From Streptomyces fradiae ATCC 10745 = DSM 40063 (lineage in GTDB: Bacteria; Actinomycetota; Actinomycetes; Streptomycetales; Streptomycetaceae), in the NCBI RefSeq assembly GCF_008704425.1, contig NZ_CP023696.1, positions 4,504,501 through 4,568,500 of the forward strand: a DNA stretch of 64,000 nucleotides. The letters are read 5' to 3'. Both the position numbers and the translations under genes were made by a program. Below are positions 25,007 through 32,336 of this stretch, piece after piece. Under the pieces are notes generated by a model. It was not told the origin of the DNA. It ran no database searches and saw only the letters and a program-made list of their open reading frames with translations. Within the stretch, counting starts at the first letter, position 1. Each line of letters starts with the position of its first letter.

Positions 25007-26134
25007 CTACAGCCAGCCGTTGCGCTTCAGCGTGCGGTGGATCACGAAGCACGCGCCGATGATCGCCGTCAGCACCATCGGATAGCCGTACTTCCACTGG
25101 AGCTCCGGCATGTACGCGAAGTTCATGCCGTACACCCCGCACACCGCCGTCGGCACGGCGATGATCGCCGCCCATGAGGTGATCTTGCGCATGTCCTCGT
25201 TCTGCGCGACCGTGGCCTGCGCCAGGTTCGCCTGGAGGATCGAGTTCAGCAGCTCGTCGAAGCCCACGACCTGCTCCTGCACCCGCGCCAGGTGGTCGGC
25301 GACGTCCCGGAAGTACTTCTGGATGTCCGGGTCGACCAGCCGCATCGGCCGCTCGCTCAGCAGCTGGAGCGGCCGGGCCAGCGGCGTCACGGCCCGCTTG
25401 AACTCCAGCACCTCCCGCTTCAGCTGGTAGATGCGCCCGGTGTCCGTACCGCGCGTGCCGCCCTTCGCCGGCGGCGAGAACACGTCGATCTCGATCTGGT
25501 CGATGTCGATCTCCACGGCGTCCGCCACCGCGATGTACCCGTCCACGACGTGGTCGGCGATGGCGTGCAGGACCGCCGACGGGCCCTTCGCCAGCAGCTC
25601 CGGGTCCGCCTCCAGGCGGTGGCGCAGATTGCGCAGCGAACCCTGGCCGCCGTGCCGGACGGTGATGACGAAGTCCCGGCCGGTGAAGCACATCAGCTCA
25701 CCGGTCTCCACGACCTCGCTCGTCGCGGTCAGCTCCGCGTGGTCCACGTAGTGGATCGTCTTGAAGACCGTGAACAGCGTGTCGTCGTACCGCTCCAGCT
25801 TCGGCCGCTGGTGGGCGTGGACCGCGTCCTCCACGGCCAGCGGGTGCAGCCCGAACTCCGCGGCGATCCCCGCGAACTCGGCCTCCGTCGGCTCGTGCAG
25901 CCCGATCCACGCGAAGCCGCCGCCCTCCCGGACCCGCCGCATCGCCTCACGCGGCGTCAGGCAGCCCTCTCCCTCCATCCGCCGCCCGTCGCGGTACACG
26001 GCGCAGTCCACCACGGCGGTGGAGGCGGACGGGTCGCGGGTCGGGTCGTAGGCGTTGTACGGCTGGTACGGCGAGGCGCTGCGCTTGCGCAGCGACGGGC
26101 GTACGACGGCGCGCAGGTCACGGATCATCGACAT
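25007..26134 (-). CDS. corA: CorA-type magnesium/cobalt channel
   Basis: 375 residues. A long cytoplasmic alpha/beta and helical-stalk domain (to about 310) is followed by two membrane helices carrying the GMN selectivity motif (VYGMNF) and the MPE loop (YMPEL), then the basic end TLKRNGWL. It forms pentameric channels for Mg2+ uptake. Acidic ligand-rich DIDQIEIDVF lies in the regulatory domain. ATG start with GGAGCCCG. A 520-bp gene-free leader region lies upstream. Confidence 0.93.
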   Translation of the reverse strand: MSMIRDLRAVVRPSLRKRSASPYQPYNAYDPTRDPSASTAVVDCAVYRDGRRMEGEGCLTPREAMRRVREGGGFAWIGLHEPTEAEFAGIAAEFGLHPLAVEDAVHAHQRPKLERYDDTLFTVFKTIHYVDHAELTATSEVVETGELMCFTGRDFVITVRHGGQGSLRNLRHRLEADPELLAKGPSAVLHAIADHVVDGYIAVADAVEIDIDQIEIDVFSPPAKGGTRGTDTGRIYQLKREVLEFKRAVTPLARPLQLLSERPMRLVDPDIQKYFRDVADHLARVQEQVVGFDELLNSILQANLAQATVAQNEDMRKITSWAAIIAVPTAVCGVYGMNFAYMPELQWKYGYPMVLTAIIGACFVIHRTLKRNGWL

Positions 26135-26654
26135 GGGCGGGCTCCTTCACGCAGGAAGCCGTCGGCGAGGGCGTGGCACAGCCCGGAATGGGGACGTGGC
26201 GTTGCGTACGTCCGCAAAGCGGGCGGCACCGCGGATCGCGGGACGGTGTTCGCGGTTCGCGGTTCGCTTACGAGCAGGCGGGGACGACGTGCTCTTCCGT
26301 CGTGCGCGGTGCCCGGCGTGCGGAGTACGGGCGGGAACGCCTCAGACGCCCGTGCGGACTGTCGTACGGGAGGCGGGGCGTGCGCGGAGTGTGCGCGGCG
26401 GGAGCTGCCCGCGCGGCGCGGAAGAGCGGCTGGTACTGCACGGTCGACTTCGATCCACCGCAGCCCCACCTCCTCCGGCCGGTCCCCCGTGGGGGACGAC
26501 GTGACGTCGGGACCGGAAAGCACGTCGCACCGGCTTCCACCGGCGGGCGGAGAACCCTCCACCGCGTACCGTCCCGACCAGCGGCCCACCCTATCAGCCG
26601 TCTGAGGGTCAATCCCTGTCTTTGCCCGCTGGATACCCGCTCTATGCTCGCCGC
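26135..26654. other. Long gene-free region upstream of corA and the SUFU-like gene
   Basis: No credible gene on either strand. It holds a GTCCCCC-GT-GGGGGAC palindrome at 26482-26497, nested with GACGTGACGTC at 26498-26508, and GCGGTTCGCGGTTCGC at about 26249-26264. On the corA strand, about 400 nt upstream, CCGGTGGAAGCCGG recalls a riboswitch core but no full known class matches. A long structured corA leader is possible. Confidence 0.45.
26643..26648 (+). promoter_or_regulatory. -10 box for a leaderless SUFU-like gene
   Basis: TATGCT ends 6 bases before the ATG at 26655. No ribosome-binding site is present. TTGCCC at 26622-26627 could be a -35 with a short 15-bp spacer. Confidence 0.5.
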
Positions 26655-27257
26655 ATGGAAAAAGTTCTCGCGCTGGTCGAGGCGCGGCTCCGTACGGCGC
26701 TCGGCGAGCCGGACGCGCGGGCTTCCGTCACGTTCCTCGGGACCGACCGCATCGAGGTGCTGCGCTTCACCGGCACCGAGAACGGCGAGGACCGCCCGGT
26801 CGTCCGCTACGCCACGCTCGGCATGTCGGCGCAGCCCATGAGCGACCCGACGGACCTGGTCGCCGACCCGGTGCGCGGCCCGCGCGCGGAGCTGCTCCTC
26901 ACCGTGCGGGCGGGGCTCGCGGACACCGACAAGGCGCTCAGGCCGCTCGCCGTGCTGGCCGCGTCGCCGCAGGTGGAGGGGGTCGTCGTGGCGCCCGGCG
27001 CGTCCCTGGACACCGGCGAGCCGCTGTGGCCGGGCGCGCCCTTCACCTCCGTGCTGGTCGCGGAGCCGGGCGGGCTGGTGCCGGACCTGGAGCTGGACGG
27101 CGGGATGGACCCCGTACGGTTCCTGCCGCTGCTGCCGATGACGCCGAACGAGGCGGCGTGGAAGCGCGTGCACGGGGCGCAGGCCCTGGAGGAGCGCTGG
27201 CTGGCCGCCGCGACCGACCTGCGCGACCCCCGGCGCGCGTCGGTCCGCCTGGACTGA
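26655..27257 (+). CDS. Suppressor-of-fused-like domain protein
   Basis: 200 residues matching the bacterial SUFU domain: RTALGEPDARASVTFLG and DRPVVRYATLGMSAQPM, then LPLLPMTPNEAAWKRVHGAQALEERW at the C-terminal end. Bacterial SUFU proteins are often toxin-immunity or housekeeping factors of unknown role. No toxin-like neighbour is present. ATG at 26655; no SD, likely leaderless. Confidence 0.85.
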   Translation: MEKVLALVEARLRTALGEPDARASVTFLGTDRIEVLRFTGTENGEDRPVVRYATLGMSAQPMSDPTDLVADPVRGPRAELLLTVRAGLADTDKALRPLAVLAASPQVEGVVVAPGASLDTGEPLWPGAPFTSVLVAEPGGLVPDLELDGGMDPVRFLPLLPMTPNEAAWKRVHGAQALEERWLAAATDLRDPRRASVRLD

Positions 27258-27392
27258 GGGGCGGGAGGCGCAGGGCCCCGGCCCCCTCTCCGGCGCGTCC
27301 CGGTTCGTTCCCCGGTGCCTCCCGGTTGTCCGGCGCACCGGAAGGGTGATCGTCCTTGACGCGGCGGCGGTGGCGGAGGACCGTGGAACGCT

Positions 27393-28031
27393 ATGAGGGG
27401 CGAACCCACTTGCCCGAAGTGCGGAGGCCGGGTCCGGGCGCCCGGACTCTTCTCCGACCGCTGGCAGTGCGGGGCGCACGGGGCGGTGTACCCGCTGCAG
27501 CCCGTGGTGCCGCCCAGCCTGGAGGCCCTGCGCGTCGCCGTGAACCGGGCGCGGGTCCCCGTCTGGATGCCCTGGCCGCTGCCGGTCGGCTGGCTGTACA
27601 CGGGCGTCGCGTACGCCGGTGACGACCGCAGCGGCGGCCGCGCCACCGCCGTCGCCTGCTCGGGCCCCGGACCGCTCGGCGGCGCGGGCGAGCTGCTGCT
27701 GGTCGCCGAGGAGCTGGGCGTGGGCCTCGGCGCGCGGTACGCCGGGCTGGACGGCCCCGATCCCGGGCCCCGCCTGCGCGTCGACGACGCCCCGCACGGC
27801 AAGGTCCTGGCCGGCGGCCGGCTGACCCCACTGTGGCAGGTGTCCGGCGTCCCCGAGGGGCGGGCCGTCTTCGCGGGCGAGGCGCGCGGCCTGTGGCTGT
27901 GGGCCATCGCCTGGCCCGAGGACTCGGGGCTGCTGCTCTACGACGAGCTGGTCCTCACGGACCTCCGCGAGGCCGGCCCGGAGATGGACATGGTCCCCTG
28001 CGGCGCCCTCTCCCCGCGCCTGCTCTCCTGA
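27393..28031 (+). CDS. DUF6758-like zinc-ribbon protein
   Basis: 212 residues. An N-terminal zinc ribbon (CPKCGGRV then WQCGAHG) is followed by a domain with a conserved WMPWPLPVGWLYTGVAYAG segment. No catalytic motif is recognised. Conserved next to the PHP gene in Streptomyces. A TTGACG at about 27356 may be a -35 box. The function is unknown; nucleic-acid or metal binding would fit the ribbon. Confidence 0.8.
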   Translation: MRGEPTCPKCGGRVRAPGLFSDRWQCGAHGAVYPLQPVVPPSLEALRVAVNRARVPVWMPWPLPVGWLYTGVAYAGDDRSGGRATAVACSGPGPLGGAGELLLVAEELGVGLGARYAGLDGPDPGPRLRVDDAPHGKVLAGGRLTPLWQVSGVPEGRAVFAGEARGLWLWAIAWPEDSGLLLYDELVLTDLREAGPEMDMVPCGALSPRLLS

Positions 28032-28093
28032 CGGCTGCGGCGCCTTCGTCCGCGCTGGCTCTCCCGACGGCTGCGGGGCCTTCGTCCGGGACT
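28022..28093 (+). repeat. 36-bp direct repeat, two copies
   Basis: Units at 28022 and 28058 (GCTCTCC-GACGGCTGCGG-GCCTTCGTCCG) begin inside the 3' end of the DUF6758 gene and differ at three or four positions. They sit in the promoter region of the PHP gene. Confidence 0.65.
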
Positions 28094-28158
28094 GGTCCGT
28101 TTGGGGGCCGGTTATCCTTGGGTGTCCCCTGTCCGCAGCGAGCCCTGGAGCCTGTGCC

Positions 28159-29019
28159 GTGCGCATCGACCTGCACACCCACTCCACGGCCTCGGACGGT
28201 ACGGACACCCCCGCCGACCTGGTGCGCGCCGCCGCGGCGGCCGGGCTGGACGTGGTGGCGCTGACCGACCACGACACGACGCGCGGCCACGCCGAGGCGC
28301 TGGCCGCGCTGCCCCGGGGACTGACGCTCGTCACGGGCGCCGAGCTGTCGTGCCGGATCGACGGGATCGGCGTCCACATGCTGGCGTACCTCTTCGACCC
28401 GGACGAGCCCGAGCTGGCGCGGGAGCGCGAGCTGGTGCGCGACGACCGGGTGCCGCGCGCCCGCGCGATGGTCGGCAAGCTCCGGGAGCTGGGCGTGCCG
28501 GTCACCTGGGAGCGGGTCGCCGCCATCGCGGGCGACGGCTCCGTGGGCCGCCCGCACGTCGCGCAGGCCCTCGTCGAGCTGGGCGTGGTACCGGACGTGT
28601 CCGGCGCCTTCACGCCCGACTGGCTGGCCGACGGCGGACGCGCGTACGTCGAGAAGCACGAGCTGGACCCCTTCACGGCCGTCCGCCTGGTCAAGGCGGC
28701 CGGCGGAGTGACCGTCTTCGCGCACCCCGGCGCCGCCAAGCGCGGCCGCACGGTGCCCGACTCCGTGATCGCCGACCTCGCGGCGTCCGGGCTCGACGGC
28801 ATCGAGGTCGACCACATGGACCACGACGGGCCGGCCCGCGCCCGGCTGCGCGGCCTCGCCGCCGACCTCGGGCTGCTCACCACCGGCTCCAGCGACTACC
28901 ACGGCAGCCGCAAGACCTGCCGGCTCGGCGACTTCACCACCGACCCGGAGGTCTACGGCGAGATCACCCGCCGTGCGACCGGTGCGTTCCCCGTGCCGGG
29001 CACGGGCGGACGCCCGTAA
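28159..29019 (+). CDS. PHP-domain phosphoesterase
   Basis: 286 residues of the YciV/TrpH-like PHP family. Metal ligands are visible in RIDLHTHSTASDG (motif I), ALTDHDTTRG (II), GAELSC (III), VTVFAHPG (IV) and TTGSSDYHGS. Homologues hydrolyse 3',5'-nucleotide bisphosphates or 5'-ends of RNA. GTG start with GGAGCC 5-6 bases upstream. TATCCT at 28112-28117 could be its -10 box. Confidence 0.9.
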   Translation: MRIDLHTHSTASDGTDTPADLVRAAAAAGLDVVALTDHDTTRGHAEALAALPRGLTLVTGAELSCRIDGIGVHMLAYLFDPDEPELARERELVRDDRVPRARAMVGKLRELGVPVTWERVAAIAGDGSVGRPHVAQALVELGVVPDVSGAFTPDWLADGGRAYVEKHELDPFTAVRLVKAAGGVTVFAHPGAAKRGRTVPDSVIADLAASGLDGIEVDHMDHDGPARARLRGLAADLGLLTTGSSDYHGSRKTCRLGDFTTDPEVYGEITRRATGAFPVPGTGGRP

Positions 29020-29147
29020 CCGGACCACCTTCCTTCACCCCGCCGTCGTACTCCGCCACCCCACACGGCGCCGTACGACGCCCCCGCGCGGCGCCCCGCG
29101 ACGCGCGGACCCCGCTCAGTGACACCCCTCCTCCGCAAGGCCACACC

Positions 29148-29756
29148 GTGTTCGACGTCGCCGTCTTCGGCTCCCTGTTCCTGACCCTCTTCGTCATCAT
29201 GGATCCCCCCGGGATCACCCCGATCTTCCTCGCCCTCACCTCCGGGCGGGCCACCAAGGTGCAGCGCCGCATGGCCTGGCAGGCCGTCGGCGTCGCCCTC
29301 GGCGTGATCACCGTCTTCGGCATCCTCGGCCAGCAGATCCTGGCCTACCTGCACGTCTCCGTCCCCGCGCTGATGATCGCGGGCGGTCTGCTCCTGCTGC
29401 TCATCGCGCTGGACCTGCTCACCGGCAAGACCGACGAGCCCAAGCAGACCAAGGACGTGAACGTCGCCCTCGTCCCGCTCGGCATGCCGCTGCTCGCCGG
29501 GCCCGGCGCGATCGTCTCCGTGATCCTCGCCGTCCAGCACGCCGAGGGCGTGAGCGGCCAGGTGTCGGTCTGGGCCGCGATCGTCGCCATGCACGTGGTG
29601 CTGTGGCTGACCCTGCGCTACTCGCTGGTGATCATCCGCGTCATCAAGGACGGCGGTGTGGTCCTGGTGACCCGGCTCGCCGGCATGATGCTCTCCGCCA
29701 TCGCCGTGCAGCAGATCATCAACGGCGTCACGCAGACCATCCAGGGCGCCGCCTGA
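29148..29756 (+). CDS. MarC-family integral membrane protein
   Basis: 202 residues with six predicted membrane helices. VIMDPPGITPIFLALT is the family's first loop and GMPLLAGPGAIVSVIL the second repeat, giving the pseudo-symmetric MarC fold. The name comes from an old link to multiple-antibiotic resistance that was withdrawn; substrate unknown. GTG start, no strong SD. 128 bp after the PHP gene, same strand. Confidence 0.88.
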   Translation: MFDVAVFGSLFLTLFVIMDPPGITPIFLALTSGRATKVQRRMAWQAVGVALGVITVFGILGQQILAYLHVSVPALMIAGGLLLLLIALDLLTGKTDEPKQTKDVNVALVPLGMPLLAGPGAIVSVILAVQHAEGVSGQVSVWAAIVAMHVVLWLTLRYSLVIIRVIKDGGVVLVTRLAGMMLSAIAVQQIINGVTQTIQGAA

Positions 29757-29786
29757 CCGGCCCCCTCCGCGTGCCGCCGCGCCGCA

Positions 29787-29843
29787 CACCACCGCGCCCC
29801 CGCACGGATCGGTCGGACCGGTCCGTACGGGGGCGCGGTGGTG
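29787..29843. terminator. Bidirectional terminator after marC
   Basis: Perfect 16-bp stem (29787-29802 with 29828-29843) plus an inner ACGGA/TCCGT stem, between the convergent MarC gene and the 50-residue ORF. Confidence 0.88.
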
Positions 29844-29901
29844 CACGCATGGCTTCGCGGACGCGTGGCGCACCTCATCGGGCACCGACGCTTCGCGAAC
29901 G

Positions 29902-30054
29902 CTACGACGCGGCGGATTCCGCCGGGCGGATGTAGAGCCGCTGGCCCGTGGCCGCGGCCTGCTGCACGATGCGGTTGACGGAGGCGGCGTCCACGACGGT
30001 GCTGTCCACGGCAAGGCCGTCGACGTCGTCGAGTCGCATGATCTCGAAGCGCAT
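29902..30054 (-). CDS. 50-residue conserved protein
   Basis: Reading leftward from an ATG at 30054 gives 50 residues starting MRFEIMRLDDVDG and ending LYIRPAESAAS. A GGGAGAAG site lies 3-4 bases upstream. The codon third positions are strongly GC-biased and the N-terminus is acidic, as in a real gene. I recognise very similar short proteins in Streptomyces genomes; function unknown. It faces marC across a strong terminator and has its own promoter region (30055-30130). Confidence 0.78.
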   Translation of the reverse strand: MRFEIMRLDDVDGLAVDSTVVDAASVNRIVQQAAATGQRLYIRPAESAAS

Positions 30055-30082
30055 GGCTTCTCCCTTCGTCGAGCTGGTGTGT

Positions 30083-30100
30083 TACATCTGCAACGATGTA
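30083..30100. promoter_or_regulatory. Inverted repeat upstream of the 50-residue gene
   Basis: TACATC-tgcaac-GATGTA, 6-bp arms with 6-bp spacer, 29 bp upstream of the leftward start. The region 30080-30145 is markedly AT-richer than the rest of the window, as expected for a promoter/operator. Confidence 0.45.
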
Positions 30101-30248
30101 CAACCGTTGAAACATTCCCTACGCTAAGGAAAATCTTTAGCCGTCTAAGGTCGCCCCGGCCGTTCGGCCCCGGCTCCGGCCTCGGCCCCGGCCCCGGAGA
30201 GGGGGGCGGCTGGCGGTGCGGGCGCCCGGAGCGGACAATGAGCCCCCT

Positions 30249-31139
30249 ATGAACGACGAGGACATCGCCCAGCGCCTGGAGCGCACCAATGAGCTCCTGC
30301 GCCGCATGCTGGCCGAGGTCGCCAAGACGCCGTCGACACACGCCATCTTCGTCGACGCCGGTTACGTCTATGCTTCCGCCGGGTTGCTGGTCGCGGGCAC
30401 CGAGGACCGGCGCTCCTTCGACCTCGACGCCGAAGGGCTCATCGACGCCTTCATCGACACCGCCCGCACGATCTTCGCGGACAGCAGGCTGCTGCGCGTC
30501 TACTGGTACGACGGCGCCCGGCGCCGCATCCACACCGCCGAGCAGCAGGCCATCGCCGAACTCCCCGACGTCAAGGTCCGCCTCGGCAACCTCAACGCCA
30601 ACAACCAGCAGAAGGGCGTCGACTCCCTCATCCGTTCCGACCTGGAGTCACTGGCCCGGCACCGCGCCATCAGCGACGCCGCGCTGGTCGGCGGCGACGA
30701 GGACCTGGTCTCCGCCGTGGAGGCGGCGCAGGGCTACGGCGCGCGCGTCCACCTCTGGGGCGTCGAGTCCGCCGAGGGCCGCAACCAGGCCGAGGCCCTG
30801 CTCTGGGAGGTCGACAGCTCCCGCGTCTTCGACCTCGACTTCTGCCGCCCCTACGTCACCCGGCGGCCCGTGACGACGTACGAGAACGAGGGCGAGCCGC
30901 CGCCGTCCCGCGAGGACGTCCGGTCCGTGGGGGCGCAGATCGCCGCGGCGTGGATCGCCGAGCGCGGCGCCGACACCATGGCCGGTCTGCTGCCCGGCCG
31001 CCCCTACCTGCCCGGCCCCGTCGACCAGGACCTCCTGGTCGAGGCCGAACGGCAGCTGAGCCGGTCCCTGCGCGGGCACGCCGTGCTGCGGCGCGCCCTG
31101 CGGGACGGCTTCTGGCAGCACCTTCAGTCGCGCTTCTGA
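30249..31139 (+). CDS. NYN-domain (PIN-like) nuclease candidate
   Basis: 296 residues. IFVDAGYVYASAG begins a NYN/PIN-like domain, with further acidic residues in GVDSLIRSDL and VGGDEDLVSAVEAA and the partner strand VHLWGVE; these match the metal-binding Asp set. The C-terminal half (IAAAWIAERGADTMAGLLPGRPYLPGPVD) is helical and family-specific. Probably acts on RNA, by family. ATG 30249; no SD, a GACAAT box lies 9 bases upstream. Its 3' end overlaps the convergent hydrolase gene by 16 bp. Confidence 0.85.
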   Translation: MNDEDIAQRLERTNELLRRMLAEVAKTPSTHAIFVDAGYVYASAGLLVAGTEDRRSFDLDAEGLIDAFIDTARTIFADSRLLRVYWYDGARRRIHTAEQQAIAELPDVKVRLGNLNANNQQKGVDSLIRSDLESLARHRAISDAALVGGDEDLVSAVEAAQGYGARVHLWGVESAEGRNQAEALLWEVDSSRVFDLDFCRPYVTRRPVTTYENEGEPPPSREDVRSVGAQIAAAWIAERGADTMAGLLPGRPYLPGPVDQDLLVEAERQLSRSLRGHAVLRRALRDGFWQHLQSRF

Positions 31140-32056
31140 ACCGCCTGCGCCGCCGGCCGGGACGCGCCCGCCGGGCCGTCCTGCGGACCGTCCACCGGGT
31201 GGTCGTCCCAGAACGCCGCGACCGCCGCCGCCGTCTCGGCGGGACGGTCGGTGTTGGGGGAGTGCTCGGCGCCCTCGATCCGCGTACGGCGCGCGCCCAG
31301 CCGCCCGGCCATCGCGTCCAGCACCGGAACCGGCCAGGTGTCGTCCCGCTCGCCCGACAGGACGTGCACGGGCAGCGGCGGGTCCAGTGCGGCCAGCTCG
31401 TCCACGCGGTCCGGCTCCGTGCGCAGCTGGTGCCCCGTCGCCAGGAGCTGCGCCGGGTTGTGGAGCAGCCAGCGGCGCCGCAGGTCGTCGCGGTCGCCGC
31501 GCAGGGGGTCCCCGGCGTCCTCCGGCGGGTCCAGGGCGCGCATCGCCTCCCACACCCGGCCCATGTCCATGGCGCCCAGCGCCTCGCCCAGCATCCGGAT
31601 CCTCCGCTGCTGGTCCGGGGCGACCTCGGCGGGCCCGGACGACATGAGCGTGAGCGTACGGAACGGCGCCGGGTCCTCCAGCACGGCCGCCCGCGCGATC
31701 TGCCCGCCCAGCGAGTGGCCCAGCAGATGCACCGGCCGCCCGTCCGCGACGGCCTCGGCCTGCGCCAGCACGTCGAGGGCCAGCTCGTGCCGGGCGTACG
31801 ACTCCTGGTCGCTCGGCCCGGACGTCTCGTACTGGCCGCGCCCGTCGACGGCGACGACCCGGTACCCGGCGCCCGTGAGGGGCTCCAGCAGGGCGATGAA
31901 GTCCTCCTTGCTGCCGGTGTAGCCGGGCAGCAGCAGGGCGGTACCCCTGACCGGCCCGGCCGGGGCGGCGTCGAGGACGGCGAACGGCCCCCGCGCGGTG
32001 CGCAGCGGGCGGGCCTGGGCACAGGGGGGCGGTACGAAGGTGGGCGGCCTGCTCAT
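31124..32056 (-). CDS. Alpha/beta hydrolase
   Basis: 310 residues. Nucleophile elbow GHSLGG, oxyanion loop LLPGYTGSKED, acid in SGERDDTWP and His in EGAEHSPN give a full Ser-Asp-His set. No signal peptide, so cytoplasmic. Substrate unknown. ATG start. Convergent overlap of 16 bp with the NYN gene means the two transcripts overlap antiparallel at their ends. Confidence 0.87.
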   Translation of the reverse strand: MSRPPTFVPPPCAQARPLRTARGPFAVLDAAPAGPVRGTALLLPGYTGSKEDFIALLEPLTGAGYRVVAVDGRGQYETSGPSDQESYARHELALDVLAQAEAVADGRPVHLLGHSLGGQIARAAVLEDPAPFRTLTLMSSGPAEVAPDQQRRIRMLGEALGAMDMGRVWEAMRALDPPEDAGDPLRGDRDDLRRRWLLHNPAQLLATGHQLRTEPDRVDELAALDPPLPVHVLSGERDDTWPVPVLDAMAGRLGARRTRIEGAEHSPNTDRPAETAAAVAAFWDDHPVDGPQDGPAGASRPAAQAVQKRD

Positions 32057-32182
32057 GCCCCCGAGGCTAACGGTCGCCGCCCCGCCCCGCGCGACGGCTC
32101 CCGCCCGGTTGCCGGGGGCGCCGGCGGCGGGGTGCCGGAGGGGCGGAGGGGGCGTGGCCGGTGGTCCGCCGCGGCGGGTCGC

Positions 32183-32202
32183 GGGGTGGGGGTGGGGTGG
32201 GG
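32183..32202 (+). other. G-quadruplex-forming run
   Basis: Four runs of 4-5 G separated by single T (GGGG T GGGGG T GGGG T GGGG), the pattern for a very stable parallel quadruplex. It lies in the gene-free gap 32057-32336, 127-146 bp upstream of the leftward hydrolase start. More G-runs continue to about 32270. Confidence 0.8.
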
Positions 32203-32280
32203 TCTTGACGGTCGCCGGGGTGGCGGGTGGGGTGGGCGGGTGCGTGACGGTCGTGCGGGGGCGGGCCGGGTGGGCGTGCG

Positions 32281-32317
32281 CGAGGACCCCGGCGCCCTGG
32301 GGGCGGCGGGGTCCTCG
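32281..32317. terminator. Terminator of the DEAD-box helicase gene
   Basis: An 11-bp perfect outer stem (32281-32291 with 32307-32317) plus an inner CGCCC/GGGCG stem, 20 bp after the leftward stop of the helicase gene. Confidence 0.75.
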
Positions 32318-32336
32318 TGGGTGGTGCGGCCGTGCC

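Noticed and set aside
26500..26560. Cobalamin riboswitch upstream of corA
   Set aside because: Only a short GGTGGAAGCCGG similarity; the B12-box and ACTGT core are missing.
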